The notes beneath the pieces are model-generated. The model saw only the letters and a program-made list of their open reading frames with translations. It searched no databases and was not told the DNA's origin. Of a DNA stretch of 64,000 nucleotides, positions 16,956-25,548 are shown piece after piece. Location: the NCBI RefSeq assembly GCF_002209485.1, contig NZ_NJIX01000006.1:124001-188000 (forward strand), given 5' to 3'. Every line of letters begins with the position of its first letter. Position 1 is the stretch's first letter. The DNA comes from Achromobacter sp. HZ34 (GTDB lineage Bacteria > Pseudomonadota > Gammaproteobacteria > Burkholderiales > Burkholderiaceae_B). Made by a program: the position numbers and the translations under genes.

Positions 16956-16999
16956 TTTTGATCGACATCAATGCATTCTCAGCAAAAGGGGATATATCC

Positions 17000-17980
17000 A
17001 TGAAGCCATCGCACCGCCGCGCGCTGCTCAGCGTGCTTGCCTGTGTTCCCGCACTGTCGCTGTGCTCGGCGCCGGCGCTGGCCGGCGCTTATCCGGACCG
17101 CCCGGTCACCCTCATCGTCCCCTTCGGCGCGGGCGGGATCACGGACATCGTGGCGCGCGCCACCGGCAAGGCTTTGGGCGAACAGCTTGGCCAGAGCATC
17201 ATCGTCGAGAACCGCCCCGGCGCCGGCGGCAACATCGCGGCCGACTTCATCCGGCGCGCCAAACCCGACGGCTACACGCTGATGTTCACCACGATGGGCG
17301 TCCTGGCCGTGAACCCGCATACGGACATGAAGGCTTCATTCGACAGCAAGAAGGACTTCTCCTTCATTTCCCTCGTCGGCAATACACCGCATCTCATCGC
17401 CGTGAACGCGGGCGTGGCAGCGACCAGCTTGGGCGACTTGATCAAGCTGGCCAAGGCCAAGCCCGGCTCGATCAGCTTCGGCACCGCGGGTGTGGGCAGT
17501 TCTCCCTATCAAGGCATGCAGATCCTGCAGGAGGCGGCGGGCATCCAGTTCCTGCACGTGCCCTACAAGAGCGGCGCCGAGTCGGTGACCGGTGTGGTGG
17601 CCGGGCAGGTGGACATGACGTTCGAGGCAACGCCGCAGGTAATGCCCTTCGTCGCTTCGCAAAAGCTGCGCGCCTTGGCGGTGGCGAATACCCAGCGTCT
17701 GGCGAGCGCGCCCGATGTGCCATCCACGACGGAACTGGGCTTCCCGGGCATCGTGTCGGGCTCGGTGTCGGGGCTGATCGGCCCGGCCGGCCTGCCGGCC
17801 GAGGTCGTCAGCACACTCAATGCGGCGGTGGCCAAGGTCGTGGCGGATCCCGCATTCAAGGACGCATTGCTCAAGCAGGGTACGGCCACGGCGTCGTCCT
17901 CGCCAGAGGAGTTCCGGCGCCTCGTGGCAGAGGAAGACACGCGCTGGGCCAAGATCATGGCCAAGGCGAAAGAAAAGTGA
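17000..17980 (+). CDS. Bug-family (tripartite tricarboxylate) periplasmic solute receptor
   Basis: 326 residues from the ATG at 17000, preceded by AAAGGGGA. Sec signal peptide of about 28 residues ending ALAGA, then the Bug hallmarks: YPDRPVTLIVPFGAGGITD, VENRPGAGGNIA, KPDGYTL, and a late LPAEVVSTLN. Bug proteins bind small carboxylates or related compounds in the periplasm and normally serve TctAB-type carriers. No membrane partner lies nearby, so the receptor is an orphan. It heads a likely two-gene unit with the class II aldolase at 18085, divergent from an XRE-cupin regulator. Ligand unknown. Confidence 0.92.
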   Translation: MKPSHRRALLSVLACVPALSLCSAPALAGAYPDRPVTLIVPFGAGGITDIVARATGKALGEQLGQSIIVENRPGAGGNIAADFIRRAKPDGYTLMFTTMGVLAVNPHTDMKASFDSKKDFSFISLVGNTPHLIAVNAGVAATSLGDLIKLAKAKPGSISFGTAGVGSSPYQGMQILQEAAGIQFLHVPYKSGAESVTGVVAGQVDMTFEATPQVMPFVASQKLRALAVANTQRLASAPDVPSTTELGFPGIVSGSVSGLIGPAGLPAEVVSTLNAAVAKVVADPAFKDALLKQGTATASSSPEEFRRLVAEEDTRWAKIMAKAKEK

Positions 17981-18084
17981 CCGCCTGAACGGGGCGACTG
18001 CGTGCCTCGCACACGGCACGACATGCCCCGCTACGGATTCCTTCGGATATTCCCTTTACACTCTTCTCGAATCAGGAGACATAC

Positions 18085-18858
18085 ATGGAAACCATGCAAC
18101 TGAAGAAGAGCGAAATCGTCAGTGCTTCGCTCAAGAAAATGGAAAGCGATCTGCGCACGGAGAAGATGCCGCTGCGCGAGGCGGTCGCCGAGACTTGCCG
18201 CATCCTCTTCGCTTTCGGACACGATTCCGGTCTGTCCGGCCAGATCACCGCGCGCACGGAGACGCCGGGAACCTACTGGACGCAGCGCCTGGGCCTGGGC
18301 TTCGACGAGATCACCAGCGACAACCTGCTGCTGGTCGACGAAGACCTTAACGTGTTGAAGGGCGAAGGCATGCCCAATCCCGCCAACCGCTTTCATTCGT
18401 GGCTGTATCGCGCGCGGCCCGACATCAACTGTATCGTCCACTCGCACGCGCCGCATGCGTCGGCATTGGCGATGCTGGAAGTGCCGCTGAATATCTCGCA
18501 CATGGATACCTGCGTGCTGTATGACCAGGTCGCGTTCCTGGGGAAGTGGCCCGGGATCCCGGTGGGCAATGAGGAGGGCGAGATCATCAGCGGCGCGCTG
18601 GGAAACAAGAAGGCCATCCTGCTTTCGCACCATGGCTTGTTGGTGTGCGGCGCCAGCGTGGAAGAAGCCTGCGTGCTGGGTGTGATGTTCGAACGCGCGG
18701 CGCGGCTGCAGTTGCTGGCGATGGCCGCGGGCGAGATCCAGCCGATTCCGCATGACCTGGGCGCGGAGGCGCAGAAGTGGGTCAGCACGCCGCGACGGTT
18801 TGAGGCGACGTTCGCCTATTACTCGCGGCGCGCGCGGCGGGAACTGCCGCCGCTTTGA
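18085..18858 (+). CDS. Class II aldolase/adducin-family protein
   Basis: 257 residues, ribosome site CAGGAGA eight bases before ATG. The family zinc ligands are visible: IVHSHAPHASAL (HxH) around residue 115 and LSHHGLLVCG around 180. The acidic catalytic position probably corresponds to the EGMP segment. Members cleave or epimerise small sugar phosphates or hydroxy acids, or act as decarboxylases. About 100 bases separate it from the Bug receptor gene, consistent with one operon for uptake and use of a hydroxylated acid. Substrate not assignable. Confidence 0.88.
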   Translation: METMQLKKSEIVSASLKKMESDLRTEKMPLREAVAETCRILFAFGHDSGLSGQITARTETPGTYWTQRLGLGFDEITSDNLLLVDEDLNVLKGEGMPNPANRFHSWLYRARPDINCIVHSHAPHASALAMLEVPLNISHMDTCVLYDQVAFLGKWPGIPVGNEEGEIISGALGNKKAILLSHHGLLVCGASVEEACVLGVMFERAARLQLLAMAAGEIQPIPHDLGAEAQKWVSTPRRFEATFAYYSRRARRELPPL

Positions 18859-18937
18859 TCGGCTGACCGAGGTGCCGATCACCCTGCTGGCGGCCGCCCG
18901 CCCCCCCGCAGTGCGGGGCTCTGCGCACGGGATCAGG

Positions 18938-18969
18938 AAAAAAAACGCCACCTTGAAAAGGTGGCGTTT
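18938..18969 (-). terminator. Intrinsic terminator for the minus-strand cupin gene
   Basis: AAACGCCACCTT and AAGGTGGCGTTT (18943-18969) form a 12-bp hairpin with a three-base loop. On the minus strand it is followed by a run of eight T (18938-18945), 28 bases past the cupin stop. A short T run on the plus strand could also end the aldolase transcript. Confidence 0.85.
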
Positions 18970-18996
18970 CATCGTCAGGGCGAATTGTCGTGAATA

Positions 18997-19344
18997 TCAC
19001 ACCATCACGTACAGCTTGCGCACCGTCTCACGGATTTCCCAGAGACCGCGCGTGTCGGCGGGAAAGAACAGCGTATCGCCAGCGGCGAAGTTCACCTTGT
19101 CACCGTCCTCCGGCTGAAAGCTTCCGGCGCCCGCCAGGATGTGCATGATTTCGCCAGACTTGATCGTCCTTGGAAAGCTTCCCGGCGTGCATTCCCAGAA
19201 ACCGGTTTCGCACCCCGGCCGGTTGGCTATCGTGACGTCGAGCGAACGGGTTTCGGCTTTCACGTCCCCCAACGAACCGGGGTGTACCTCTTTTTCGCCA
19301 AGCAGACCGGGAACTTCAAGCTGGGCGAATTTCTGTATGGTCAT
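18997..19344 (-). CDS. Cupin-domain protein (DUF861 type)
   Basis: 115 residues from the ATG at 19344. One cupin domain fills the C-terminal two thirds: FWECTPGSFPRTIKSGEIMHIL, then DGDKVNFAAGDTLFFPAD and a closing strand (RKLYVMV). This is the DUF861/ureidoglycine aminohydrolase-type cupin pattern. Such proteins may be small hydrolases or isomerases or merely ligand-binding. The gene ends in a strong terminator and is divergent from a DUF3253 gene 91 bases away. Confidence 0.85.
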   Translation of the reverse strand: MTIQKFAQLEVPGLLGEKEVHPGSLGDVKAETRSLDVTIANRPGCETGFWECTPGSFPRTIKSGEIMHILAGAGSFQPEDGDKVNFAAGDTLFFPADTRGLWEIRETVRKLYVMV

Positions 19345-19435
19345 CGAACTGCCTTCATTTGTCGGTGGATCAAGGACGGATTTATCCTGAGTGCGCGACA
19401 TATTAACCAAGCCGACTGTTCGGCGTGAGAATCCC

Positions 19436-19717
19436 ATGGCCCTGACGAATGCGCGGATCGAACATTGCATGCTGGACCTGCTCGGCCATCGTGCCGCCAC
19501 CGCCTCGATCTGCCCGTCCGACGTGGCGCGGGCCCTCGTGGACGAGCAGGCCGACTGGCGCGCCTCGATGCCCGCCGTCCGGCAAGTGGCCGCGCAACTG
19601 GCGCGCAAGCAGATCATCGTGATCACGCAAGGCGAAGCCACCCTGGATCCCGCCGCGATCGACCATGGCCCGATCCGCTTGCGACGTGGTCCGAGGTTTC
19701 CAGGGAAGGTTGGCTGA
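19436..19717 (+). CDS. DUF3253 family protein
   Basis: 93 residues. The pattern of a helical N-terminus with ICPSDVARAL, then WRASMPAVRQVAAQLARKQ, ITQGEATLDP and GPIRLRRGP matches DUF3253, a small winged-helix-like family of unknown function. The ATG at 19436 is chosen over an in-frame GTG 15 codons upstream because family members start just before the first helix. No catalytic residues are known. Confidence 0.82.
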   Translation: MALTNARIEHCMLDLLGHRAATASICPSDVARALVDEQADWRASMPAVRQVAAQLARKQIIVITQGEATLDPAAIDHGPIRLRRGPRFPGKVG

Positions 19718-19853
19718 GCGGCCAGGGATGTGAGCAGCGTTGTGAGCCAGGCGGTCGTGCGTGGAGGAAGGCACTCTTGCAGCAGTGAACGCGCGTTATC
19801 TGCATTATCCTTGGTCGGTATAAATATCCAGATTGAAGATAATTGGGATAATT

Positions 19854-20399
19854 GTGGACATCTCAGTCCCCTGGCACTTTCCTCGGCGCAGCCTGGCGCA
19901 GCAGTTCCTGAGGCTCCTGACGGCGGGGCCCGTGCAGTCGACCACCATTTTCGCGCCACGCCGGCCCGGCAAGACGCAGTTCTTGATGCGAGACCTCAAG
20001 CCCGCGGCGGAAAAAGCGGGTTTCACCGTGGCCTGCGCCGACCTGTGGCAGACGCAGAGCCCGGCGCTTGCGCTGCTGCAAGCGCTGGAGGAGGCGGCTG
20101 AGCCCAAGGGTGCAATGGGCCGCGTGCTCGCACTGCTCAAGCCGGTGAAAAATGTGAAAGCCAGTGCCAAGGCTGCCGGGGTAGGCGGGGAAATCCAGTT
20201 GGAGTTAGGCCGGCCATACTCACAGGCATCCCGCGCCATTTTGGGCAAGCAGCTTGGCGTCCCGGGTCTTAAAGCAACGTCTGTGCAGAAGGCCCTGGGC
20301 GCGCTGAGCCGCCTCATGGTCCTCACACGCACGCCCAACGAGACGTGGGAGTTCGAGAACGAGAACTTTCGCGATTGGGTGAAGACGCTGCAGGACTAA
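19854..20399 (+). pseudogene. Remnant of an AAA-type ATP-binding protein with an internal deletion
   Basis: An open frame of about 181 codons (GTG 19854; a TTG at 19833 is also in frame). The N-terminal part resembles an ATPase start: a helix (RRSLAQQFLRLLTAGP) leads into a P-loop FAPRRPGKTQFL. No Walker B, sensor or arginine-finger region follows. After about 120 residues the sequence jumps to a winged-helix-like end (ETWEFENENFRDWVKTL) of the kind that closes such ATPases. The likely explanation is an in-frame deletion of the central ATPase core. A short functional protein is not excluded. It stands alone between unrelated genes. Confidence 0.5.
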
Positions 20400-20463
20400 G
20401 CTGCCGCACGCGGACTCGCTGTCTCCAGGCAAGCGCGCGGCAACGGGACGCTGACGATCCTTC

Positions 20464-21453
20464 CTACTCCACCTTGATCTTCGCCTCCCGTATCAGCTTG
20501 CCCCACTTCGCATGTTCGCCCTGTATCACTTGCGCGAACGCTTGGGCGGTGCCGCCCAGCGGGGCATTGCCCTCGGCGAGCAGGCGATCCTGGACTTCCT
20601 TGCGGGCGACCACGGCATTGACCGCGGCGTTCACGGCCGCCACTACGTTCGGCGGCAATCCCGCCGGCCCTACCAACCCCAGCCACGTCGTGGCTTCGAA
20701 ATCCGCATAACCCTGTTCGGCCACGGTCGGCAGGTCGGGCAGCCCCGGCAAGCGGTGCGCGGACGTGACCGCCAGGCCGCGTATCTTCCTGGCCTGCAAT
20801 TGCGGCATCACCGACGCCGCGCTGCCGAAGTACGTGTCCACCTGGCCCCCCAGAAGATCGGTCATGGCCGGACCCGCGCCCTTGTACGGCACCTGCATCA
20901 TCTGGATGCCCGCCGCCCGTACCAGCATCTCGCCAGCCAGATGGCCCACCGTGCCCAGGCCGGCCTGGGCCACGGTGTACTTGCCCGGCTCGCGCTTGGC
21001 CGCCTGCACCAGGTCCGCCAAGGTCTTGAAGGGCGACTCGTTGCGCACGACCAGCACGACGGGTTGCGCGCACACTTCGACGATGGGCGTCAGGTCCTTC
21101 AATGGATCGAAAGGCATGCTGGCATACAGCGCCGGATTGATCGCCATATTGGAGGTCTGCGCCATGGCCAGCGTGTAGCCGTCGGGGCGGGCCTTGGAGA
21201 CCTGGTCCAGGCCGATATTGCCGGCCGCCCCAGGGCGGTTGTCCACGATCACCTGCCACTTGTCCAGCACGGTCAGCTTTTCCGCGACCAGCCGCGATAC
21301 CGTATCGGTACCACCGCCCGGCGGGAAGGGCACCACCAGCTTGATGGGCGACTTGGGCCAGTCGGCCGATTGCGCCCTCGCCCAGGCGGGCATCAGCGCG
21401 GAGGGCACCAGCGCGGCGGTCGCCGCTGCCTGGAGGAAATGACGTCGATCCAT
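20464..21453 (-). CDS. Bug-family periplasmic solute receptor with Tat-like signal
   Basis: 329 residues. The N-terminus MDRRHFLQAAATAALV has a twin-arginine RRxFL motif, so export may be by Tat rather than Sec. Family motifs: PIKLVVPFPPGGGTDTVSR, VDNRPGAAGNIG, RPDGYTL, and GPAGLPPNVV. It lies last in a minus-strand array after an RraA-like aldolase, a hydroxyacid dehydrogenase, an amidohydrolase and a second Bug receptor. Two receptors in one array suggest two related ligands or an operon end reached by duplication. No TctAB membrane genes are present. Confidence 0.92.
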   Translation of the reverse strand: MDRRHFLQAAATAALVPSALMPAWARAQSADWPKSPIKLVVPFPPGGGTDTVSRLVAEKLTVLDKWQVIVDNRPGAAGNIGLDQVSKARPDGYTLAMAQTSNMAINPALYASMPFDPLKDLTPIVEVCAQPVVLVVRNESPFKTLADLVQAAKREPGKYTVAQAGLGTVGHLAGEMLVRAAGIQMMQVPYKGAGPAMTDLLGGQVDTYFGSAASVMPQLQARKIRGLAVTSAHRLPGLPDLPTVAEQGYADFEATTWLGLVGPAGLPPNVVAAVNAAVNAVVARKEVQDRLLAEGNAPLGGTAQAFAQVIQGEHAKWGKLIREAKIKVE

Positions 21454-21604
21454 GTGAGTCTCCTGTTTCTTATCGCGGTTTTGCCGCTGTATATCGCGCC
21501 GATGCCAGCGCTGGCTTCATGGTAACGGCTGCGCCGGCGCTCATGGTCCTACATGGCACCACATTGCCCCGGCGCCTGGACTGCACAAAAAAAGCAACGC
21601 CCGT

Positions 21605-22306
21605 TCAGACAGGCAGGCCCTTGGCCCGCAGCACCGCATCGAAGCGCTCAGGATCCGCGCTACCGGTGCGATTCGTCTCGCGGATCTTGGCTTCCTTCTC
21701 CAGATGGGCGCGCGTGCGGGCCAGGATGTCGGCGGCCTCATCGGCACGCACGGCGATCACGCCGTCCGCATCGGCGACGATGAGATCGCCCGGCAGTACC
21801 GCCATGCCCGCGCAGGTGATCGGCACGTTGATCTCTCCCGGACCGTCCTTGGTCGGCCCACGGTGCGTGTGGCCGCGCGCCCAGATGGGCATGCCGTCCT
21901 CGGCCCATTCGACCAGGTCGCGCACGGCGCCGTCTATCACCAGCCCCGCCAGCTTGCGCGCCACGCAAGTGGTGCGCATCAGGCCGCCCACCAGCGCCTG
22001 CGTCAGGTCGGCGCCGCCATCGATGACCAGCACGTCACCCGCCTGCACCATCATCAGGGCCTTGTGGATCATCAGGTTGTCGCCCGGGCGCACCCGCACC
22101 GTGAAGGCCGGCCCGCAGATCGTCGTGTCCAGCCTGGCGTGATATTGGCGCAATCCCAGGGTGCCGACATTGCGGCTCATGGCATCGCCGATGGCTGCCG
22201 CGGGCAGACCCTGGAAGCCCTGCACGATGTCGGCCGCGGGACCGGCCGCACGCGGATTGATGCGGTAGCCGGCCGGCCAGGAAGGTTGCGTCGAGGTTGT
22301 CGTCAT
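21605..22306 (-). CDS. RraA-like family protein (4-hydroxy-4-methyl-2-oxoglutarate aldolase type)
   Basis: 233 residues. Family landmarks: AAAIGDAMSR near residue 36, VDxG-like VIDGGADLTQALVGG, the GAVRDLVEW loop with Arg-Asp, and PGDLIVADADGVIAV, the last forming the metal/oxyanion pocket. The family contains class II pyruvate aldolases (HMG/CHA aldolase, LigK-like) and RNase E regulators. The neighbourhood of an amidohydrolase of the 2-pyrone-4,6-dicarboxylate hydrolase group favours an aldolase cleaving a 2-oxo-dicarboxylate, but this is inference. Confidence 0.85.
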   Translation of the reverse strand: MTTTSTQPSWPAGYRINPRAAGPAADIVQGFQGLPAAAIGDAMSRNVGTLGLRQYHARLDTTICGPAFTVRVRPGDNLMIHKALMMVQAGDVLVIDGGADLTQALVGGLMRTTCVARKLAGLVIDGAVRDLVEWAEDGMPIWARGHTHRGPTKDGPGEINVPITCAGMAVLPGDLIVADADGVIAVRADEAADILARTRAHLEKEAKIRETNRTGSADPERFDAVLRAKGLPV

Positions 22307-22345
22307 AGATCGCTCCAGAAAATCTTCAAAAAGAAAAGGCCCGCT

Positions 22346-22437
22346 TCAAGCCACCGGCGTGGCAGCGCAAGAAAAATGCTGCCTCAAGCCGCCGGCGTGG
22401 CTTCACAAGAAAGATTCCGCGCTAGGCGGCCGACGTG
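22346..22437. repeat. 38-bp imperfect tandem repeat at the 3' end of the hydroxyacid dehydrogenase gene
   Basis: Copies begin at 22346, 22384 and 22422 (exact 38-base period). Each contains a version of (C)AAGCCNCCGGCGTGGC; the third is the coding end of the dehydrogenase gene. Read on the minus strand, each copy spells Ala-Thr-x-x-Ala followed by a stop codon, so the gene's last codons and stop have been duplicated twice downstream. Confidence 0.75.
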
Positions 22438-23417
22438 GCGGCGCGCGTCAGCACTTCCGCGTTCACGCACGCCGCGGCATCGACGGTATCACCACGCAAG
22501 TAGCCGAGCACATTGCGAGCGGCGCCGGAGGCCATGCCCGCCAGCGCCGCCGGCGTCGACCCGCCGACGTGCGGCGTCAGCACCACGTTGCGCAGCTGCA
22601 GCAGCGGGCTGCCGGACGGCAGGGGCTCGATGGTCATGGTATCCAGGCCAGCAGCATAAAGCTGGCCGTCCTGCAGCGCACGCACCAGCGCGGCCTCGTC
22701 CACGACTTCGCCGCGCGCGGTGTTCAAGAGGATGGCGCCCCTGGGCAGGCGCGCCAGGCGTTCGCCATCCAGCAGATTGCGCGTGTGGGCGTTCAAAGGC
22801 ACGTGCAGGCTGAGCACGTCGCACCGCGGCAACATGTCGTCCAACGTGTCCCACAGCGTGACATCGGCAACCGGGCTGGATGCCCCACGCAAGGCCGGAT
22901 CGTGCGCATGCACGCGCATGCCCAGCGCCAGGCATACGCGCGCCACGCGTTGCCCGATCTGGCCGAAGCCCACCAGGCCCAGCGCGCGGCCCTGCAGTTC
23001 CAGGCCATCCTGCGCCCGTGACCAGCGGCCGGCACGCAGTTCGCCATCCATCCAGTTGATGCGGCGCGCGGCGGCGAACAGCAAGCCGAGGGTCATTTCC
23101 GCGACGGACTGCGCGTTGGCGCCGGGCGTCATGTAGACGGGGATGCCGCGTTCGGTGCAGGCGGCCACATCGATATTGCTGACGCCCACGCCATGCTTGG
23201 AGACGACCTTCAATGTCGGGCACGCCGCGATCGCCTGGGCATCCAGGGCCACGGTGCGGGAGATGACGGCATCGATGGGCTCGCGGGCCATGATGGCGCG
23301 CACGCCCTCGACGTCATCGGCATCCGGCAGATAGATCACGCGCGCGCCGGCGGCTTGCAGCAGGTCCACGCCCGCTTGCGCGAGCTTGGGGGCGGTAACG
23401 AAAACGGTATGGGTCAT
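22422..23417 (-). CDS. D-2-hydroxyacid dehydrogenase (NAD(P)-dependent)
   Basis: 331 residues. Rossmann motif LGLVGFGQIGQRVA (GxGxxG) near residue 155, and catalytic Arg in LNTARGEVVDE, Glu in IEPLPSGSP and His in LTPHVGGST, the complete triad of the family. It reduces a 2-oxo acid to the D-hydroxy acid or the reverse. It starts nine bases after the amidohydrolase stop, so it is co-transcribed with it. The C-terminal end lies within a 38-bp tandem repeat array. Confidence 0.92.
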   Translation of the reverse strand: MTHTVFVTAPKLAQAGVDLLQAAGARVIYLPDADDVEGVRAIMAREPIDAVISRTVALDAQAIAACPTLKVVSKHGVGVSNIDVAACTERGIPVYMTPGANAQSVAEMTLGLLFAAARRINWMDGELRAGRWSRAQDGLELQGRALGLVGFGQIGQRVARVCLALGMRVHAHDPALRGASSPVADVTLWDTLDDMLPRCDVLSLHVPLNAHTRNLLDGERLARLPRGAILLNTARGEVVDEAALVRALQDGQLYAAGLDTMTIEPLPSGSPLLQLRNVVLTPHVGGSTPAALAGMASGAARNVLGYLRGDTVDAAACVNAEVLTRAATSAA

Positions 23418-23426
23418 CGGAGGCTC

Positions 23427-24386
23427 TCAGGAAGAAATGGGCGTGGCGGCCGTCGCGGCGGGCTCAGCGATGTGCTGCTCGAAGCCATACAGCTGGCCCG
23501 GGTTGTCCCACAGGACACGGCGGCGCAGCGCGTCATCGGGCGCCACGGTGGCCATCCAGTCGAGCAGGGCGGCATCGTCCGGCATGGGCTCGCCGCGGCA
23601 GGCGGTGGCGGGATGCGGCCAATTCGTCCCCCACACCATGCGGTCCGCTGCCATATCCAGCAGTCGGCGCGCCAGCGCGGCTTGCGGCGAGTAAGCCGGC
23701 GCGTCCGCGGCGCCGTCCAGTTCCAGGCCGGACAGCTTGACCCAGGTGCGGCCGCGCGCCAGCAGCCTGGCAAGCGCCGCCATGGCGGGATGCGCGTCCC
23801 ACTGCCTGGCGGGCAGGCGTGCCATGTGATCGATCACCAGCGGCACCGGCAGGTCCAGCAGCGCCGGCGCCATCGCCGCGATGGTGTCCGCGCCGGCATG
23901 CAACTGCAGGTGCCAACCCCAGGCCGCGATGCGGCGTGCAACCCGGGCCAGCGCGTCGCCGGACACCGGCGTGGGACGCAGCAGGTTGAAGCGCACGCCA
24001 CGCGCGCCGGCCTGGTGCAGGGCAACCAGGTCGGCTTCGGCGATGTCCGCATCGATGACCACCACCGCGCGCGCCGCCACGCCTTCCGCTTCGAAGCGCT
24101 GCACTGCATCGAGCGTGCAGCGGTTGTCCAGGCCGTAGCTCGATGGCTGGACGACGACCACGCGAGTGATGCCCAGGGCCTGCCGCAGGGGCCGGTACGC
24201 GGCCACGGTGGCGGGGGGAGGGTGCAGATCCGCGCCAGGCGCATAGGCATAGGCCGGATCGTTGATATGGATGTGGCAGTCGCAGACGCCCGACGCTGAA
24301 GCGCCGGAGCCTGCGGTTGCCTCACCTGGTGCCAGGCACCCTGCCTGCAAGGACGACGCTGCCATCGTCATCTCCCTTTCACTCAT
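23427..24386 (-). CDS. TIM-barrel amidohydrolase (2-pyrone-4,6-dicarboxylate hydrolase-like)
   Basis: 319 residues, or 312 if translation begins at the ATG at 24365, which is better spaced from an AAGGGAG site. Amidohydrolase_2 family: CDCHIHIND (HxH) near residue 37, LVIDHMAR near 200, and VWGTNWPHP near 255. In the last motif the metal-side catalytic residue is usually Asp (xxDW); here it is Asn. Related enzymes hydrolyse lactones or pyrones of aromatic breakdown. The start overlaps the upstream Bug gene by eight bases. Confidence 0.85.
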   Translation of the reverse strand: MSEREMTMAASSLQAGCLAPGEATAGSGASASGVCDCHIHINDPAYAYAPGADLHPPPATVAAYRPLRQALGITRVVVVQPSSYGLDNRCTLDAVQRFEAEGVAARAVVVIDADIAEADLVALHQAGARGVRFNLLRPTPVSGDALARVARRIAAWGWHLQLHAGADTIAAMAPALLDLPVPLVIDHMARLPARQWDAHPAMAALARLLARGRTWVKLSGLELDGAADAPAYSPQAALARRLLDMAADRMVWGTNWPHPATACRGEPMPDDAALLDWMATVAPDDALRRRVLWDNPGQLYGFEQHIAEPAATAATPISS

Positions 24387-25365
24387 CGACCGACACGTGC
24401 GCCTGCTGGGCGGCTAGCGCCCAGCGCTGCGCGTCGGCGCGGACGTAATCGGGGAACTGGGCGTTCGACACGGTGGAAACATCCGCGCCGATTTCCTTGA
24501 AGCGCTGGCGCACGGCGTCGTTGCCGCGCACCTTGTCCATGGCTGCCGCCAGCTTGGCGGTGACGTCGGCCGGCATGCCCGCCGGTCCGAACAGGCCGGT
24601 ATAGATAATCGAAGTCAGCTCGGGATGGCCTTGTTCGGCCATCGTGGGCACGTCGGGCAGCAGGGGCGAACGCTGTTCGCCGGTCTGGGCCACTGCCTTG
24701 ACGCGGCCATCGCGCACCAGCGGCGCGGCCGTGGTGATCTGGTCGACCATGGCGTCCAGTTGCTGCCCCATCAGGTCGGTCGCGGCCGGTCCGGTGCCCT
24801 TGTATGGCACGATGGTCGCCTTGAGTCCGCCTTTGTCATTGATCAGCGCGGCCACCAGATGGGTGTAGGAGCCATATCCGGCGATGCCCACCGTGACGCC
24901 TTTCTCCCGGGACTGCGCGTACTGCTGGAACCCCTTGAAGTCGCGCGCGGGCACCTTGGTCGAGGTCGTCAGTACGGAAGGATTGGTGGTGATCGGGGAG
25001 ATGGGTGTGAAGCTGCTGACGCCGTCATAGGGCACGCGTTTGCTGACGGCGTTGGCCACGGCATTGGGGCCGGAGTTGCCCAGCAGCAAGGTGTAGCCGT
25101 CGGGCTTGGCGCGCGCCACGTAGGTGGCGCCGATCACGCCGCCCGCGCCGGCGCGGTTTTCCACTACCACGGACTGGCCGAGCTGGCGGCCCAGCTCGGC
25201 GGAAATGATGCGGGCCGTCGTATCGATGTTGCCACCCGGCGCGAAAGGCACGACCAGGGTGATGGGACGGGCAGGGTAATGGTCGTCGGCGTGTGCCGCG
25301 GCCGACAGGCTGAGGGCGGCGGCGCATAGTACGCGTCCGGCCAGGGCGCCAGGCGATGAGGTCAA
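24379..25365 (-). CDS. Bug-family periplasmic solute receptor
   Basis: 328 residues from a TTG at 25365, preceded by GGAG at eight-base spacing; no upstream in-frame ATG gives a better signal peptide. Sec signal ending AAAHA, then PARPITLVVPFAPGGNIDTTAR, VENRAGAGGVIG and KPDGYTL. It is first in the minus-strand operon (receptor, amidohydrolase, dehydrogenase, RraA-like aldolase, second receptor) and divergent from a LysR gene. This is the standard arrangement for uptake and use of one organic acid. Confidence 0.9.
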   Translation of the reverse strand: MTSSPGALAGRVLCAAALSLSAAAHADDHYPARPITLVVPFAPGGNIDTTARIISAELGRQLGQSVVVENRAGAGGVIGATYVARAKPDGYTLLLGNSGPNAVANAVSKRVPYDGVSSFTPISPITTNPSVLTTSTKVPARDFKGFQQYAQSREKGVTVGIAGYGSYTHLVAALINDKGGLKATIVPYKGTGPAATDLMGQQLDAMVDQITTAAPLVRDGRVKAVAQTGEQRSPLLPDVPTMAEQGHPELTSIIYTGLFGPAGMPADVTAKLAAAMDKVRGNDAVRQRFKEIGADVSTVSNAQFPDYVRADAQRWALAAQQAHVSVDE

Positions 25366-25491
25366 GATGTCGTCTCCGTCTCGTTGTTGCTGTTGTTGTC
25401 ATTGCATGGGGCTGAGTGCGGCCCTTTTGCGGTGTGCCGACGCATCGAGAGCGTCATGTCCCGGCACTGCCAAAATTGTCGACGCGGATGA

Positions 25492-25522
25492 TTGATCAGG
25501 TCTACTGTAAAATTTTGATCAA
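25492..25522 (+). promoter_or_regulatory. Candidate LysR-regulator binding sites
   Basis: Two copies of TTGATCA (25492-25498 and 25515-25521), 23 bases apart, lie between the divergent LysR and Bug genes; the second is part of the palindrome TTGATCAA. The AT-rich tract AAAATTTTGATCAATT overlaps the expected LysR promoter. Confidence 0.45.
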
Positions 25523-25548
25523 TTGAATCCTTTTGGATATCAAAGTCC

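Noticed and set aside
17990-18029. CGGGGC/GCCCCG pair after the Bug gene considered as a terminator
   Set aside because: Short arms, long loop and no T run; it lies within a likely operon.
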